Below, piece after piece: positions 42,310 to 51,895 of a DNA stretch of 64,000 nt (positions within the stretch are counted from its first letter, which is position 1; each line of letters opens with the position of its first letter). Under the pieces are notes generated by a model, which worked only from the letters and a program-made list of their open reading frames with translations, had not been told where the DNA came from and did no database searches. Source of the DNA: Dokdonella sp. (GTDB taxonomy: Bacteria; Pseudomonadota; Gammaproteobacteria; Xanthomonadales; Rhodanobacteraceae); assembly GCA_024707225.1 (NCBI GenBank), contig JANQAE010000001.1, positions 124,001 to 188,000 on the forward strand. Reading direction: 5' to 3'. The position numbers and the translations under genes were made by a program.

Positions 42310-45050
42310 ACGCCGAGCGCACGCGCTGGCGGCGCCGCCTGCGCGAGGAGTTCCATCGCCTGCTCGAGCTCGCTCCGGAAGCGCGCCAGAGCCGGTTCGA
42401 TCTGCTCGCGCAGGAGGACGCCCGGCTGGAGGCCGAGGTGCGTCGCCTGGTCGGCATCGCGCTGGAGGGCGATGCGCTCGAGGACGACGACGCGGCGCAC
42501 CGGCATGCGCCCGGCGAGATCGTCGCCGGGCGGTTCCGGCTGGTGCGCGCGCTCGGTGCCGGCGGCATGGGCGAGGTATTCCTCGCCGAGCGCTGCGACG
42601 AGGTCGACCGGCCGGTCGCACTGAAGTTCGTCCGTCACGTCGCCGCGCTGACCACGCGCCGTTCGCGCCGCGAGGTCAGGATCCTGGCGCGGCTGTCGCA
42701 TCCGAACATCGCCGGCTTCGTCGATGCCGGCGTGACCGGAGCGGGCGAGCCGTGGTTCGCGATGGACTACGTCGACGGCGTCGACATCCTCGATCATTGC
42801 CGCCGCCATCTGCCGGCGCTCGCCGATCGCATCCGCCTGCTCGCGAAGGTCTGCGGGGCCGTCCACTTCGCGCACAGCGCGATGGTGCTGCACCGCGATC
42901 TGAAGCCCGACAACATCATGGTCGACGCGCACGGCGAGCCGGTGCTGCTCGATTTCGGGATCGGCAAGCTGCTCGACGAGGCCAATGCGAACGAGACCGT
43001 GCTGGTGCCGCTGACGCCCGGCTACGCCTCGCCCGAGCAGCTGCGCGGCGAGATCGCGACGACGCTCAGCGACGTCTACCAGCTCGGGCTGATCGCGCAG
43101 GACCTGCTCGGCGACGCCGAGCCGGGGCAGCCGCCCGCACAGGCCACGCGACCGGACGGCGCGACGGCCGGGCATCGCGCGGGCGCCGCAGCGGTGCGGC
43201 GGCTGCCGCGCGATCTGCGGCGGATCATCGCCAAGGCGACGCGGCCCGAGCCGCGCGACCGCTACGACTCGGCACGCGCACTGGCCGACGATCTGCTGCG
43301 CTGGGCCGACGGATTGCCGGTGCTCGCGCACGACGGCTCGCTCGGCTACCGCATGCTCAAGCGGATCCGCCGCCACCCGATCGCGACCGCGACGATCGCG
43401 GTCCTGGTCGCCGGCCTCGTCGCGACCAGCCTGTACGCGATCGACCGCGCCGCGTCCGAGGCGCGGCAGCGGCGGATCGTCGAGCAGGAGCGCAATCACG
43501 CGGCGACGACGATCGCGTTCCTGCGCGAGGTGTTCCGCAGCGGCGATCCGCAGAACAACCAGGCGGCCGACGTGCGCGCGCGCGACCTGCTGACCGCGGC
43601 CGCGGCCAAGTTGAACGCGCGCACCGACCTGGACGAGGCGACGCGCGGCCTGCTGCTGACCGAGCTCGCGCAGACCTTCGCCGGCTTCGGCATGCACGAG
43701 GACGCGGCGCGCTACGCACGCGTCGCGATCGACCTGCTGCGTGCCGGCGCCGGCGCGCAGCGCGGTGCGTACTTCGCCGCGGTCAACGCCTACTTCGTCG
43801 CCAGCGAGCGGCTCGGCCGCCACGCCGACATCGTCGCGCTGACCGACGAGGTGGCGCCGGTCGCCGCGCAGCACGAGGATGGCTTCGCCGCCGCGACCTG
43901 GCTGATGCGCGCGCGGGCGCGCAGCGGGCTCGGCGAGCAGCAGGCGGCCCTGCACGACGTCGACCGCGCCCTGGCCTGGTACGAGCGCTCGCCCGACACG
44001 CAAGCCGCCGAGCTCGCGCCGGCGCTGGAGCTGGCCGGCTTCCTGCGCCTCAACGGCGGCGATGCGCGCGCGGCGATTCCATTGCTCGAGCGAGCCGGCG
44101 CCGTGTTCGCCGCCGGCGGCCAGGACAGCCAGGAGCGTGCGCTCAATCGGCGCTTCCACGTCGCGGTCGCGCGCGTCTCGCTCGGCGACTGCGCCGGTCA
44201 GATCGAACTCCTGCGGCAGATCGCGGCCGGCATGCGCTCGACGCTGGGCCCGCTGCATCAGAGCACCCTGGTCGCGACCAACCAGATCGCGCAGTGCGAG
44301 GCCTGGGTCGGGCGCTACGCCGGTGCCGCCGCGCTGTCGGCCGAGGTGCGCGACGCGGTCGGCCGCCTGGAGGTGTTCAATCCCGACCAGCGCGCGCTGA
44401 TCGAGATGACGCGGTTCAAGATCGCGCTGTATGCGGGCGACACCGCGCCGGACCTGGGCGAGCTGTCGAGCCGAGTCGATGCGCTGCGTCGGCAGAGCGG
44501 GCCGACCAGGCTGGTCGCGCGTGCGCGCTGGATGCTCGGCGAGCTGCGCCTGCAGCGCGCGGATGTCGACGGCGCGCGCAGCGATCTGCGCATCGCGCTC
44601 GAGGAGACCACCGGGCGTGTCGGCGTCGGGCCCAGTGCCGAGCTCGGCGAGATCGAGGACGGCCTGGCGCGCTGCGCCCTGGCCGACGGCGATACGGCCG
44701 GCGCGCGCCGTCACGTCGCCGCGGCGGTGCGCCAGTTCTCCGACAGTCTCGGGCCGGCCGCGCCGGCCACGTTGCGCAGCCGCGCGCACCAGGCCTGGAT
44801 CGAATGGGCCGTCGCACGCGATCCGGGGGCCCTGGACCGGCTGGAGGCGATGCGCGGTGAGCTGGCGGCCGCCCTCGGCAGTGCCGAACGGCCGCAGGTC
44901 TGGCAACTCGATCTGCTGATCGGCAGGATGCTCGCCGAGCGCGCCATGCCGGACGGCGTGGCCGGGCGACGCGCGCATGCGCGCCAGGCGCTTCAGGCGG
45001 CGGGCGGCGCCGCGCCGACCCGCTATGCCTGGCTGACGACGTTCTCGTGA
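42306..45050 (+). CDS. Serine/threonine protein kinase with C-terminal helical-repeat sensor region
   Basis: 914 residues from a GTG start overlapping the sigma-factor stop. The Hanks-type kinase domain starts near residue 75: glycine loop GAGGMGEV (84-91), Lys107 in ALKFV, HRDLKPDN (196-203), DFGIGK (216-221), and GYASPEQ. A transmembrane helix (about 358-380, ATATIAVLVAGLVATSLYAI) leads to a periplasmic TPR-like region of about 530 residues (AALHDVDRALAWYERSPDTQ; VDGARSDLRIALEE). It probably phosphorylates or signals to the adjacent ECF sigma factor. The activating signal is unknown. Confidence 0.92.
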   Translation: MNAERTRWRRRLREEFHRLLELAPEARQSRFDLLAQEDARLEAEVRRLVGIALEGDALEDDDAAHRHAPGEIVAGRFRLVRALGAGGMGEVFLAERCDEVDRPVALKFVRHVAALTTRRSRREVRILARLSHPNIAGFVDAGVTGAGEPWFAMDYVDGVDILDHCRRHLPALADRIRLLAKVCGAVHFAHSAMVLHRDLKPDNIMVDAHGEPVLLDFGIGKLLDEANANETVLVPLTPGYASPEQLRGEIATTLSDVYQLGLIAQDLLGDAEPGQPPAQATRPDGATAGHRAGAAAVRRLPRDLRRIIAKATRPEPRDRYDSARALADDLLRWADGLPVLAHDGSLGYRMLKRIRRHPIATATIAVLVAGLVATSLYAIDRAASEARQRRIVEQERNHAATTIAFLREVFRSGDPQNNQAADVRARDLLTAAAAKLNARTDLDEATRGLLLTELAQTFAGFGMHEDAARYARVAIDLLRAGAGAQRGAYFAAVNAYFVASERLGRHADIVALTDEVAPVAAQHEDGFAAATWLMRARARSGLGEQQAALHDVDRALAWYERSPDTQAAELAPALELAGFLRLNGGDARAAIPLLERAGAVFAAGGQDSQERALNRRFHVAVARVSLGDCAGQIELLRQIAAGMRSTLGPLHQSTLVATNQIAQCEAWVGRYAGAAALSAEVRDAVGRLEVFNPDQRALIEMTRFKIALYAGDTAPDLGELSSRVDALRRQSGPTRLVARARWMLGELRLQRADVDGARSDLRIALEETTGRVGVGPSAELGEIEDGLARCALADGDTAGARRHVAAAVRQFSDSLGPAAPATLRSRAHQAWIEWAVARDPGALDRLEAMRGELAAALGSAERPQVWQLDLLIGRMLAERAMPDGVAGRRAHARQALQAAGGAAPTRYAWLTTFS

Positions 45051-45087
45051 TTCGGCGGCGACCGGCCGCCGGGCCACGCTGCGGGCA

Positions 45088-45363
45088 TCAGTCGCCGCCG
45101 TCGCCATGCGCCGGTCGCATCGCGCCGTCGGCATTCGTGTCGATCTCCGCTTCGATGCAGTCGCACAGGTTGCGCAGATGGCGCAGCAGCGGCTCGATCG
45201 GTCGCGAGGACTCCACGCCGATCCGCACGCGCATCGGCGATGCCGGATCGGCCCGCCAGGCCTGCACGGCGCGGATCGTGTAGCCGCGCCGTTCGACGGT
45301 CGCCAGCGCGAGTACGAGCGCGCCGGTCGCGTCGTCGATTTCGATTCGAAGATCAAAGACCAT
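45088..45363 (-). CDS. Small ACT-domain-like protein (acetolactate synthase small-subunit type)
   Basis: 91 residues from ATG at 45363. MVFDLRIEIDDATGALVLAL, ATVERRGYTIRAVQA and VRIGVESSRPIEPLLRHLRN follow the beta-alpha-beta pattern of IlvM-type ACT domains, which regulate acetolactate synthase in branched-chain amino acid synthesis. No large subunit gene is nearby, so the assignment rests on the fold pattern alone. A GTG ten codons upstream is an alternative start. Confidence 0.5.
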   Translation of the reverse strand: MVFDLRIEIDDATGALVLALATVERRGYTIRAVQAWRADPASPMRVRIGVESSRPIEPLLRHLRNLCDCIEAEIDTNADGAMRPAHGDGGD

Positions 45364-45528
45364 GTGTGGGCTCGTCGGGATGCGATTCGTCACCTGCCTG
45401 CGCGATCGGCCGCACAGACCCGACTGATCTCTACGCGAAAGCGCGGCCGACCGGTGACACGATGTCAGCGCAGGCGCATCACGACCGGACCGATGCCGGG
45501 CGATCCGGCGGAGCGCGCGGATCGCGAC

Positions 45529-46335
45529 TCAGCGCGGGGATCGGGGCCTGGCGATCTCGACCCAGGTCGGCGCATGGTCGCTGGCCTTCTGCTGCAGGCG
45601 CACCCAGCGGTCGACGCCGGCACGGTGCAGGCCTTTGGCGGCCGCCCGGTTCAGCAGCAGATGGTCGATGCGCAGGCCGCGGTCGCGTTCGGCGTGCTGC
45701 CGGAAGTAGTCCCAGAACGTGTAGATCGTGCTGGGGCCGTGCGCCTCGCGCAGGCCGTCGGTCCAGCCCTGTTCGAGCAGGCGCGCGAAAGCCTCGCGCA
45801 CCTCGGGCTGGAACAAGGCGTCCTTGCGCCAGGCCTTCGGGTCGTAGACGTCCGCGTCGGTCGGGATCACGTTGTAGTCGCCGATCAGCGCGACCGGATG
45901 CGGCAGATCGACCAGGCTCGCGGCGTGCCGGGCCAGGCGCGCCATCCAGGCCAGCTTGTAGTCGAACTTCGGCCCCGGCTGCGGATTGCCGTTGGGCAGG
46001 TACAGCGCGCCGACCAGCACGCCGTGCACGGCCGCTTCGAGATAGCGGCTCTGCGTGTCGCCGGGATCGCCGGGCAGGCCGCGGCGGCTTTCGACCGGCT
46101 CGACGCCGCGGCCGAGGATCGCCACTCCGTTCCAGCTGCGCTGGCCGATCCACGACGCGCCGTAGCCGGCCGCTTCGATGTCGGCGGCCGGAAACGCCGC
46201 GTCGTCGGCCTTGAGCTCCTGCAGCGCGACGATGTCCGGCTGCTCGCGCTCGAGCCACGCCAGCAGATGGCCCAGGCGCGTGCCGATGCCGTTGACGTTG
46301 AACGTGGCGATGCGGAGCTTGGCGCGTGCGGGCAT
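45529..46335 (-). CDS. xthA: Exodeoxyribonuclease III
   Basis: 268 residues of the exonuclease-endonuclease-phosphatase fold. Motifs: LRIATFNVNGIGTRLGHLL, ALQELKADD (metal-binding Glu), LYLPNGNPQPGPKFDYKLAW, LIGDYNVIPTDADVYDP (catalytic Asp/Asn), FWDYFRQHAERDRGLRIDHL and SDHAPTWVEI (catalytic His). It acts as a 3'-5' exonuclease and AP endonuclease in base-excision repair. Length is normal. It is divergent from the DUF1456 gene at 46465. Confidence 0.95.
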   Translation of the reverse strand: MPARAKLRIATFNVNGIGTRLGHLLAWLEREQPDIVALQELKADDAAFPAADIEAAGYGASWIGQRSWNGVAILGRGVEPVESRRGLPGDPGDTQSRYLEAAVHGVLVGALYLPNGNPQPGPKFDYKLAWMARLARHAASLVDLPHPVALIGDYNVIPTDADVYDPKAWRKDALFQPEVREAFARLLEQGWTDGLREAHGPSTIYTFWDYFRQHAERDRGLRIDHLLLNRAAAKGLHRAGVDRWVRLQQKASDHAPTWVEIARPRSPR

Positions 46336-46464
46336 GATGGCGTGTCCTGTTGCGCGGTAGCACCCCAGAGTACCCTGGGGCGCCGATGCCGCAATCGAAG
46401 GGGCCGCGATCGCAGGCACCTCGCGGGTACACTGCGGGCCCTGTCTTGGCTGCATGCTGAATCC

Positions 46465-47058
46465 ATGATCCTCAACGATGTCCTGCGCAGTGTCCGTTTC
46501 ATGCTCGACCTCAGCGAGCCCAAGGTGATCGACATCGTTCAACTGGCCGATCCCGCTTTCGTTCTCGACAAGGACGAGGTCCGCGCATGGCTGCTGAAGG
46601 AAGACGAGCCCGGCCACCAGCCGTGCAGCGACGCCGTGCTCGCGCGCTTCCTCGACGGCTTGATCGTGCATCGTCGCGGACGGAACGAGAACCAGCCGGC
46701 GCGCCCGATCGAAGCGCGCATCAGCAACAACCTCGTGCTCAAGAAGCTGCGCATCGCCTTCGAACTGACCGACGCCGACATGCACGAGGTGTTCGCCGCG
46801 GCGGGCTTCGCCGTGTCCAAGCCGGAGCTCTCCGCGCTGTTCCGCCAGCCCGGACACCGCAACTACCGGCCCTGTGGCGATCAGATGCTGCGCAACTTCC
46901 TCAAGGGCCTGACCTTGCGTCTGCGCGGCGCGCCACGCGTCGCGTCCGCAGCGCCGCGCGCCGATGTCTGGACGCGCTCGCGAGCGGCGGCGTCTCCGGA
47001 CCGGCAGGTCGCGCCGTCGCCGGCTGCGCCGCGCGGTCGCCACACGCCTCGGAGCTGA
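46465..47058 (+). CDS. DUF1456 family protein (YehS-like)
   Basis: 197 residues. It has the DUF1456 repeat twice: MILNDVLRSVRFMLDLSEPK with DPAFVLDKDEVRAWLLKEDE, and ISNNLVLKKLRIAFELTDAD with FAVSKPELSALFRQPGHRNY. FLKGLTLRLRG marks the end of the conserved part at about residue 155, the whole length of E. coli YehS. The remaining 40 residues are Ala/Arg/Pro rich and specific to this copy. The fold suggests a nucleic-acid-related or regulatory role; function is not established. Confidence 0.88.
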   Translation: MILNDVLRSVRFMLDLSEPKVIDIVQLADPAFVLDKDEVRAWLLKEDEPGHQPCSDAVLARFLDGLIVHRRGRNENQPARPIEARISNNLVLKKLRIAFELTDADMHEVFAAAGFAVSKPELSALFRQPGHRNYRPCGDQMLRNFLKGLTLRLRGAPRVASAAPRADVWTRSRAAASPDRQVAPSPAAPRGRHTPRS

Positions 47059-47232
47059 CGGACCCGCCGGCGCTCCGCTACTCTGCGGGCGCGTCCTCTG
47101 CCGCAGGTGGTGCGCGCAGACGGGCGCATAGCGCGCGTTAGCGATCGCTACGGGGCGTGCGATCTGGCGTGATTCGGGTGCCGGTGACGGCACGCGCGGC
47201 CATCGTGCACCGGGCCGCTGCGAGCGTCGCCG

Positions 47233-47946
47233 TCAGGGGGTTGCCGGTCTCGTGCGCGGCATGATCACGTGCTGGCGATCGCGATCGCTCGAGAAGACGA
47301 TCCGATGCTCGACGGTGCCGGCGGCGGTGAGCATGTCGTAGCGGCCCGCGCCGTACGGCGGGACCTCCGGATTGCCGATGAAGGCCTGGAACCAGGTGTC
47401 GAACACGTCCTTGGAGGGCGCCGCTGCCGAGACGGCGCAGACGGTGAGTCCGCAGACGAGGCGAATCGCCAGTTCGCCGTCGTCGTTGCCGGCACGGGCC
47501 TGCTCGGCCGATTGCGCGTAGAGCTCGGTGAGGTCCAGCGCCAGCGCAGACGTGGCCGCTTCGCGCTGCAGCCGATCCATGAAGTCCGAAAACCGGTCGC
47601 CTCTGATCAGCGCCGAGACGGCGGCGCCGTCCAATCCCCGGTGGCCATCGATCTCCGCCAGCAGCGGCGTCTCCGTTTCCAGGTGATCGGGCGGCAGTGT
47701 CGGGACCGGCGGCACCGACGGCTGCGCTTCGTGCACCGGCTGCGGCGCGGCGGCCGGCGGGTTGCGCCTGTCCGGCGATCGAACCGCGGACTCGGCCGAC
47801 GCGTCAGGCGCGGCGGCCGTCTCCGCTCGGCTTGCCGGCTCGGCCGGTGCAGCGGCGGGCACGACAGCCGGCCGCGGGCGCAACGCATACAGGCCGAGCG
47901 CGCAGAGGACCGCCAGCACCGCCAACCACATGCGAGTCCGGATCAT
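47233..47946 (-). CDS. Membrane-anchored protein of unknown function
   Basis: 237 residues. MIRTRMWLAVLAVLCALGLY is a single N-terminal membrane anchor. A Pro/Ala-rich spacer of about 75 residues (PPAAAPQPVHEAQPSVPPVP) follows, then a folded domain with VSALIRGDRFSDFMDRLQRE, LAIRLVCGLTVCAVSAAA (a Cys pair) and FDTWFQAFIGNPEVPPYGAG. I do not recognise a family. The start is placed at the anchor; an upstream in-frame start would bury it. It is divergent from the nap operon. Confidence 0.65.
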   Translation of the reverse strand: MIRTRMWLAVLAVLCALGLYALRPRPAVVPAAAPAEPASRAETAAAPDASAESAVRSPDRRNPPAAAPQPVHEAQPSVPPVPTLPPDHLETETPLLAEIDGHRGLDGAAVSALIRGDRFSDFMDRLQREAATSALALDLTELYAQSAEQARAGNDDGELAIRLVCGLTVCAVSAAAPSKDVFDTWFQAFIGNPEVPPYGAGRYDMLTAAGTVEHRIVFSSDRDRQHVIMPRTRPATP

Positions 47947-48447
47947 GCGGGCGATACCCCTTTGGCGACCGGCGGTCACGTTAGCCCAAGCCGAAGGCAG
48001 CGTCACGCTGGCCGACCGAGAATGCCTCGCGGCGACGGCGCGTCGCCGAAAGGCGGCGCCATCGGCGATGCGCGCACGCGAAGTGGCCGCATCGCCCGAC
48101 AGCAGCTTGCTGCGCCTGAACGAAAAGGGCCTGCCTGTCGGTCATGTTGCGCTGCGTTTCGTCGTGGATGTTCGCTTCGCGGCGCCGCGCGTGGCGCCGC
48201 TCGATGTCCGGCGGCGGTGATACCGGCCGGTTCGCCGCCGCGCCGACGACTGTCGCGCTCGCGGCGCATCCCGGACCGATCCGGACGGCGACCGATCGCC
48301 ACGGCGAACGCGCGCGGACAGGCGCGCCGATTGTTGCGATGCATCGTGCATCGAGGCTCCGAGCCGGGTTTACCGGCACCGATAGGGTGTGAACCGTGTC
48401 GCTTTGATCGCCTCGATATCGCGCTAGGGTCGGTCAGGCGGATCAGG
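47947..48447. other. Gene-free region upstream of napE
   Basis: 500 bases, GC-rich, with no credible gene. It must hold the nap promoter. A TTTGAT half-site lies near 48403, but the second half does not match an FNR box well; a clearer inverted repeat is at 48337-48353. Confidence 0.4.
48337..48353. promoter_or_regulatory. Inverted repeat upstream of the nap operon
   Basis: CGATGCATCGTGCATCG: perfect 7-base arms around TCG, 95 bases before napE. It is a candidate regulator site for the operon; no factor can be named from the sequence. Confidence 0.35.
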
Positions 48448-48618
48448 ATGGATCTCATGAAGCCAGGTATCGTCGATTCCGGCTCGAAGCGCAGGGAGCT
48501 TCAGCTCTTCCTGTTCATCACGGTCGTGTTGTTTCCGGTGCTCGCGGTCGGTGTGGTCGCGGCGTACGGCTTCCTGGTCTGGATGTGGCAGGTGATCGCC
48601 GGGCCGCCGGGCGTATGA
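48448..48618 (+). CDS. napE: Periplasmic nitrate reductase, NapE protein
   Basis: 56 residues. A charged N-terminus (SGSKRRELQLFLF) is followed by one transmembrane helix (TVVLFPVLAVGVVAAYGFLV), ending WMWQVIAGPPGV. This is the NapE pattern, a small inner-membrane protein of unknown exact role at the head of many nap operons. A second ATG three codons in (48457) with AGGATGG upstream is an equally good start. Its stop overlaps napF (ATGA). Confidence 0.85.
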   Translation: MDLMKPGIVDSGSKRRELQLFLFITVVLFPVLAVGVVAAYGFLVWMWQVIAGPPGV

Positions 48619-49121
48619 GCCGGCACGCGCCTTTCTCGCCGTCACGACGCGCCTTTCTTCGCGGCGGCCGGTCCGCCGCGCGTCCGCTGCGCCCGCCGTG
48701 GGCGCTCGCCGAAACGGACTTCGTCGACGCTTGCACGGGCTGCGATGCCTGCGTGGCCGCCTGTCCCGAACAGGTGCTGCGCCGCGGCGAGGCGGGCCAT
48801 CCGGTGTTCGATCCGAGCCTCGGCGCCTGCGTGTTCTGCCGCCGATGTGTCGATGCCTGCGAATCGGGCGCGCTCGCGGGCGACGCGGCCGGTCCGTGGA
48901 CGATTCGGGCCGAGGTCGCCTCCTCGTGTCTGACGCTCAACGGCGTGACCTGCTTCAGTTGCCGCGATGCCTGCGGCGAGGCCGCGATTCGTTTCCGGCC
49001 CGCGCTCGGCGGCGCACGCGCGGAGCTGGACGCATCGCGCTGCACCGGCTGTGGAGCCTGCATCGGCGTTTGTCCGGTTGCCGCGATCGCCTTGTCCGCG
49101 CAGGAGGCGCGCGATGGATGA
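48615..49121 (+). CDS. napF: Ferredoxin-type protein NapF
   Basis: 168 residues. An Arg-rich start (MSRHAPFSPSRRAFLRGG) leads into four cysteine groups: CTGCDACVAACP, CVFCRRCVDACE, CFSCRDACGEAA and CTGCGACIGVCP, enough for several 4Fe-4S clusters. NapF is a cytoplasmic protein that interacts with NapA and helps load its iron-sulfur cluster. Overlaps napE by four bases; eight bases overlap napD. Confidence 0.93.
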   Translation: MSRHAPFSPSRRAFLRGGRSAARPLRPPWALAETDFVDACTGCDACVAACPEQVLRRGEAGHPVFDPSLGACVFCRRCVDACESGALAGDAAGPWTIRAEVASSCLTLNGVTCFSCRDACGEAAIRFRPALGGARAELDASRCTGCGACIGVCPVAAIALSAQEARDG

Positions 49122-49407
49122 CGAGATCCACATCGCGAGCATCATCGTCCGTCATCGTCCGGATGCGGTCGCCTCGATAGACCGGCTTGTCGCCGCGATG
49201 CCCGGTGCCGAGGTCGCCACGCGCGAGGCCGGGCGCTGCATCGTGCTGCACGAAGGCGAAGGAACGCGCGACATGCTCGCCTGCATCGAGGCGATCCAGG
49301 CGACGCGGGGTGTCATCAGCGCCAGTCTCGTCTATCACCACGCCGAGGCGCGCGCCGCGCTCGACGACATCCTCCAGCCCGCTGCCAACGAGGACGATCA
49401 GCGATGA
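49114..49407 (+). CDS. napD: NapA maturation chaperone NapD
   Basis: 97 residues, with AGGAGG nine bases before the ATG. It begins [20 protein letters not shown], then [20 protein letters not shown], and [15 protein letters not shown], a ferredoxin-like alpha/beta fold. NapD binds the twin-arginine signal of NapA and holds back export until the cofactor is inserted. Overlaps napF upstream and napA downstream (ATGA). Confidence 0.93.
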   Translation: MDDEIHIASIIVRHRPDAVASIDRLVAAMPGAEVATREAGRCIVLHEGEGTRDMLACIEAIQATRGVISASLVYHHAEARAALDDILQPAANEDDQR

Positions 49408-51895
49408 CGACACGTCGGGATTTCATCCGGGCCAGTGCGGTGGGCGCGGCGGCGTCCGCCGCGAGCATGGCGGTGCCGATCCGCTTCGCGGGCGCCGCCG
49501 CCGCGCAGCCGCCACCGGAGGTCAAGTGGTCGAAGGCACCGTGCCGCTTCTGCGGGACCGGCTGCGGCGTCCAGGTCGCCGTGCAGGGCAACCGCGTGGT
49601 CGCCACGCACGGCGATCCCGAGGCCGAGGTCAACCGCGGACTCAACTGCGTCAAGGGCTACTTCCTGTCCAAGATCATGTACGGGACCGACCGCCTGACC
49701 ACGCCGCTGCTGCGCAAGAAGGACGGGCGCTACGCCAAGCACGGCCAGTTCGAGCCGGTGAGCTGGGACGAGGCGTTCGACGTCATGGCCGCGCAGTTCA
49801 AGCGTGTGCTGCGGACCAAGGGCGGCGCCGGCATCGGCATGGCCGGCTCGGGCCAGTGGACCGTCTGGGAAGGCTACGCCGCCAACAAACTGATGAAGGC
49901 GGGGTTCCGCTCCAATCACATCGATCCCAATGCGCGTCACTGCATGGCCTCGGCGGTGACCGGTTTCATGCGCACCTTCGGCATGGACGAGCCGATGGGC
50001 TGCTACGACGACTTCGAGGCGGCCGACGCGTTCGTGCTCTGGGGCTCGAACATGGCCGAGATGCATCCGATCCTGTGGACGCGCGTCACCGACCGGCGGC
50101 TCTCGCACGATCACGTCAAGGTCGCCGTGCTGTCGACGTTCGAACACCGCAGCTTCGACCTCGCCGACATTCCGATCATCTTCAAGCCGCAGACCGACCT
50201 GGCGATCCTCAACTACATCGCCAACCACATCATCCAGAGCGGCCGCGTCAACGAGGACTTCGTCGGCGAGCACGTCCGCTTCAAGCGCGGCAACGACGAC
50301 ATCGGCTACGGCCTGCGTCCCGACCATCCGCTCGAACTCGCAGCGGCCCATGCCAAGGACCCGACCGGCAGCACCGATATCGATTTCGAGGCGTTCAAGG
50401 CCTTCGTCGAACCCTACACGCTCGAGCACGTGGCCGCGCTGAGCGGCGTCGAGCCTGGCTGGCTCGAGCACCTGGCCGAGCTCTACGCCGATCCGGCGGT
50501 CAAGGTGATGTCGCTGTGGACGATGGGCTTCAACCAGCACACGCGCGGCACCTGGGCCAACAACATGGTCTACAACATCCATCTGTTGACCGGAAAGATC
50601 GCCACGCCCGGCAACAGTCCGTTCTCGCTGACCGGCCAGCCGTCCGCCTGCGGCACCGCACGCGAGGTGGGCACGTTCGCGCATCGCCTGCCGGCCGACC
50701 TGGTCGTGACCGATCCGGAGCATCGCAAGCACGCCGAATCGATCTGGAGGCTCCCGCCCGGGCTGATCGTCGACAAGGTGGGTTACCACATCGTCGAGCA
50801 GAACCGCATGCTCAAGGACGGCCAGCTCAATGCCTACTGGGTGATGGCGAACAACAACATGCAGGCCGCGGCGAACCTCGGCAACGAGGGCTATCCGGGC
50901 TATCGCAACCCCGAGAACTTCATCGTCGTCTCCGATCCGTATCCGACCGTCACCGCGCAGGCGGCCGATCTGATCCTGCCTACCGCGATGTGGGTCGAGA
51001 AGGAAGGCGCATACGGCAATGCCGAACGCCGCACCCAGTTCTGGCATCAGCTGGTCAAGGCGCCGGGCCAGGCGCGGTCGGACCTGTGGCAGCTGATGGA
51101 GTTCTCCAAGCGCTTCACGACCGAGGAGTGCTGGCCGGCCGAGCTGCTCGACGCCCATCCCGAGTACCGCGACAAGACGCTGTTCGACGTGCTGTACCGC
51201 AACGGCAAGGTGGACCGGTTTGCGCCGGACCAGGTCGAGGCCGGCTACGCCAACGACGAGGCGGCCGCGTTCGGCTTCTACGTGCAGAAGGGCCTGTTCG
51301 AGGAATACGCCGAGTTCGGCGCGGCCACGGCCACGACCTCGCGCCGTTCGACGCCTACCATGCGGCGCGCGGCATCCGCTGGCCGGTGGTGGACGGCAAG
51401 GAAACGCGCTGGCGCTACCACGAAGGCACCGATCCGTACGTGAAGAAGGGCAGCGGCTGGCAGTTCTACGGCAACCGGGACGGGCGGGCGGTGATCTGGG
51501 CGCTGCCGTACGAGCCGCCCGCGGAGTCTCCGGACGCCGAGTTCGACCTATGGCTGTCGACCGGACGGGTGCTCGAGCACTGGCATTCCGGCTCGATGAC
51601 GATGCGCGTGCCCGAACTCTACAAGGCGTTTCCGTCGGCGGTGGTCTTCATGAATCCAGACGACGCCAGGACGCGCGGACTCAAGCGCGGCGACGAGGTG
51701 CGGATCGTCTCGCGGCGCGGCGAGATACGCAGCCGGGTCGAGACGCGCGGCCGCAACCGGATGCCGGCCGGCGTGGTGTTCGTGCCCTGGTTCGATGCCG
51801 CCCAGCTCATCAACAAGGCCACGCTGGACGCGACCTGTCCGATCTCCAAGCAGACCGACTTCAAGAAGTGCGCGGTCAAGGTGGTGATGGCATGA
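49404..51895 (+). pseudogene. napA: Periplasmic nitrate reductase catalytic subunit NapA, one-base frameshift
   Basis: It begins [20 protein letters not shown], a twin-arginine signal. The 4Fe-4S site is [12 protein letters not shown] with a later CVKGY, and the molybdenum-ligand cysteine lies in [12 protein letters not shown]. The first frame is intact to about 51320 (EEYAEFG), then should read [14 protein letters not shown] but has one C missing, so it runs out of frame and stops at 51443. The correct C-terminus ([20 protein letters not shown] to [19 protein letters not shown]) continues one frame over to 51895. Joined it is 830 residues, the normal NapA size. Nitrate reduction to nitrite in the periplasm. 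An assembly error is the likeliest cause. Confidence 0.92.

Noticed and set aside
42255..45356. 1033-codon open frame opposite the Ser/Thr kinase
   Set aside because: Antisense shadow; the plus-strand kinase has complete motifs.
48398..48415. FNR box upstream of napE
   Set aside because: Only the TTGAT half is present; the second half reads TCGAT instead of ATCAA, so I do not call it.
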